Under the pieces are notes generated by a model. The model did no database searches. It saw nothing but the letters and a program-made list of their open reading frames with translations, and was not told the DNA's origin. A stretch of 64,000 bases of DNA from Scytonema hofmannii PCC 7110 (lineage in GTDB: Bacteria > Cyanobacteriota > Cyanobacteriia > Cyanobacteriales > Nostocaceae). Within the stretch, counting starts at the first letter, position 1. Each line of letters begins with the position of its first letter. The stretch covers positions 2,474,200 to 2,538,199 of the forward strand of contig NZ_KQ976354.1 in the NCBI RefSeq assembly GCF_000346485.2. The letters run 5' to 3'. Both the position numbers and the translations under genes were made by a program. Of this stretch, positions 62,358 to 64,000 are shown in pieces.

Positions 62358-64000
62358 ATGGAAATAACTTCTGAGCGCATTGACGATATTCCCGTAATAG
62401 TGGAGTGGCTCAAACAGATGGAGATAGCCAAATGTATTGACCAGAAACTGAGTGAACCACACGGAAATCACAAAGGGCTGAGTTACGGTCAATTGAGTGT
62501 ATTGTTATTAACATACATCATCACGCAGTCAGACCATCGGTTATCTGCCGTGGAACCTTGGGTGCAGACACATCGAAGGATTTTAGAGTTAACTACGGGA
62601 TGGTCAATCGCGGAAAAAGATGCCACGGATGACAGATTGGCAAGGGTAGTCGAAGAGCTAGGGAAACAAACACAAGCAATACAGGAAATTGAGGTAAAGT
62701 TAGGACGGCATTTGATTCGTGCCTACGAATTGCCAACTGTTGTAGCACGAGCGGATACAAGTAGTTTTAGTGTAAATCATAATCCTGGAGATTCAGTTGA
62801 AGAAAATCTACTGCGCTATGGCTATTCCAAAGACAAGCGTCCAGATTTATTGCAATACCGTCAATTATTAGCAACCCTCGACCCAATGGGAATGCCATTG
62901 GTGAGCGCTACGGTTGAAGGTAATGGAGCCGATGACCCATTATATTTTCCCACTTGGGAAAAAATGGTGAGAGTGATTGGGCATAAAAAGTTCGTCTTCG
63001 TTGCTGATTGTAAAGCCGGTGCGATTGCAACTCGCGGTCAAATTGCCGCAAGTGGCGGTATTTATTGTTTCCCTGTACCTATGAGTGGACAACACCCCCA
63101 ATATCTTCAGCAATGGGTACTAAACCCACCTACAGAAATTCAGCCCATTCGTTTCCCGCATCAGGATGAAGATGAACCGGATGTGGGCAAGGGTTTTGAA
63201 GTGGAGTTAGGCAAGTTTTGGTTAAACCCAGAAACCAACAAGTGGGTACGTTGGCATGAACGCTATTTGGTAGTTTATTCCACTAGCCTTGCAGCATCTA
63301 CTATCCGTGGTCAACAGCAACGCATCTTGACCGCGAGAACGGCTCTGGATAAATTAGCAGCCAAACCAGGAGAAGATCCACAAGTATTAGCCCATAAAGT
63401 AGAAAACATACTTGAGCGCTATCGTGTCAAAGATTTCTTCAACACGACAATTACTGAACAAATCATTCAAAAAACTCGTCATGTTGGACGAGGACGACCA
63501 TCAAAAAATTCTCCCACTGAATTGGTAAATAGTATTTGTCTTCAACTTGAGATCCAACTTCAAGATGCTGCAATCAAGGAAGCAGAAACTTTGGCAGGGT
63601 GGAGATTGTACGTCACTAACGCACCCCTTGCTCAACTAAGTCTATCACTTGCTATCATGTATTACCGGGATGAATGGGTATTGGAGCGAGGGTTTCACCG
63701 TTTTAAACGCGGTTCTCTACCCGCCCTACCCATTTACTTCACTGACCAAAACCGAATCACTGGCTTGATGTTCTTGTTGAACATTGCTTTACGGATATTT
63801 ACTTTGATGGAGTTTGTGGTGCGACAGGCACTTATAGAAACTCAACAATCTTTGGCTGGTCTTTACGATGGCAATCCCAAGCGCAAAACTGAACGCCCAT
63901 CAGCAGAGAAAATGCTCCTCGCTTTTTGTCATTTAACTCTCTATTTTTTACCTGATGCTACCATCTTCATGACGCCTTTGTCTGAGCTCCAAAAACAGAT
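62358..64000 (+). CDS. IS1634 family transposase (DUF4277 N-terminal), 3' end outside window
   Basis: The open frame has about 547 codons in the window. The N-terminal 110 residues (ERIDDIPVIVEWLKQMEI, GLSYGQLSVLLLTYIITQSDHRLSAVE) are a DUF4277 domain. The DDE core is recognisable: first Asp in VVARADTSSFSV, second in FVFVADCKAGAI, and the YRDEWVLERGFHRFKRG region provides the Glu. No stop occurs before 64000. No frameshift was found, so the element may be intact. Confidence 0.92.
   Translation, partial: MEITSERIDDIPVIVEWLKQMEIAKCIDQKLSEPHGNHKGLSYGQLSVLLLTYIITQSDHRLSAVEPWVQTHRRILELTTGWSIAEKDATDDRLARVVEELGKQTQAIQEIEVKLGRHLIRAYELPTVVARADTSSFSVNHNPGDSVEENLLRYGYSKDKRPDLLQYRQLLATLDPMGMPLVSATVEGNGADDPLYFPTWEKMVRVIGHKKFVFVADCKAGAIATRGQIAASGGIYCFPVPMSGQHPQYLQQWVLNPPTEIQPIRFPHQDEDEPDVGKGFEVELGKFWLNPETNKWVRWHERYLVVYSTSLAASTIRGQQQRILTARTALDKLAAKPGEDPQVLAHKVENILERYRVKDFFNTTITEQIIQKTRHVGRGRPSKNSPTELVNSICLQLEIQLQDAAIKEAETLAGWRLYVTNAPLAQLSLSLAIMYYRDEWVLERGFHRFKRGSLPALPIYFTDQNRITGLMFLLNIALRIFTLMEFVVRQALIETQQSLAGLYDGNPKRKTERPSAEKMLLAFCHLTLYFLPDATIFMTPLSELQKQ

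Larger units (their letters stand above)
61664..64000. mobile_element. IS1634-type element (right end outside window)
   Basis: The element begins somewhere after the aquaporin break and carries a 123-residue accessory gene and a large transposase. The exact left end and target duplication could not be determined. A TACATGG/CCATGTA dyad near 61794-61827 may be part of its left end or of a further insertion. Confidence 0.6.

Overview
The window looks like chromosomal DNA of a filamentous, probably heterocyst-forming cyanobacterium (order Nostocales). Signs are the many GCGATCGC (HIP1) sites, the heptanucleotide tandem repeats (GGTCACT, GGAGTAG, CCAAAAT and TTAGTAG types) in intergenic DNA, a DevBCA-type exporter, an RcaC-like response regulator, a DUF3288 protein, a PyrF-PyrE fusion and several insertion sequence families. 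The genus cannot be fixed from the sequence alone. No rRNA, tRNA or CRISPR array was seen.

Layout. 1-3.6 kb: the 5' part of a multi-PAS sensor and an FdhF/YdeP-type molybdopterin oxidoreductase, both on the minus strand. 3.8-7.3 kb: an IS200/IS605 element (divergent tnpA and tnpB) that appears to split a gene whose C-terminal piece carries the PHxRR.H motif of AcrVA2-like proteins. 7.3-10.3 kb: a pentapeptide-repeat relic, a secreted SH3-like protein and a REC-wHTH-Hpt-REC-REC regulator. 10.5-16.7 kb: a TonB-domain gene between inverted repeats, then a TetR-controlled export cluster (TetR, DevB, DUF2834, DevC, AI-2E permease, DevA) with two copies of a matching palindromic operator. 16.9-35 kb: mostly housekeeping or conserved genes (fasciclin, double histidine phosphatase, dihydroorotase homologue, CrtI-like oxidoreductase, MlaF and MlaD, DUF3288, ClpC, rhomboid protease, AI-2E permease, PyrF-PyrE).

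35-41 kb: a zinc-ribbon metzincin between TerD and TerA remnants, an overlapping DUF4365 gene pair, a sulfite-oxidase-fold protein with a cytochrome b partner, and a histidine kinase homologue without the H-box histidine. 41.7-53.1 kb is the most unusual stretch. It holds an HTH-ATPase-GGDEF fusion, an IS4 relic, and a ~1650-residue HEAT-repeat protein with two P-loop NTPase modules whose HEAT array is encoded by near-identical 105-bp DNA repeats. This gene overlaps a third ATPase gene that has been cut by a complete IS4-type element (perfect 22-bp ends, 10-bp target duplication, passenger ORF). The arrangement resembles STAND/NLR-type conflict or signalling systems. 53-57 kb: a DUF433 protein, a duplicated 3' end of an ABC1-kinase gene flanking a small HTH cassette, and the ABC1 kinase itself. 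57-64 kb: RecN, Ap4A phosphorylase, small exported or membrane proteins, and an aquaporin gene truncated by an IS1634-type element that runs off the window.

A theme across the window is that repeats shape genes. Heptamer arrays supply stop codons and last residues to at least five CDSs and start codons to two others, a dispersed repeat supplies the tail of another, and a palindromic repeat is embedded in frame inside the CrtI-like gene.
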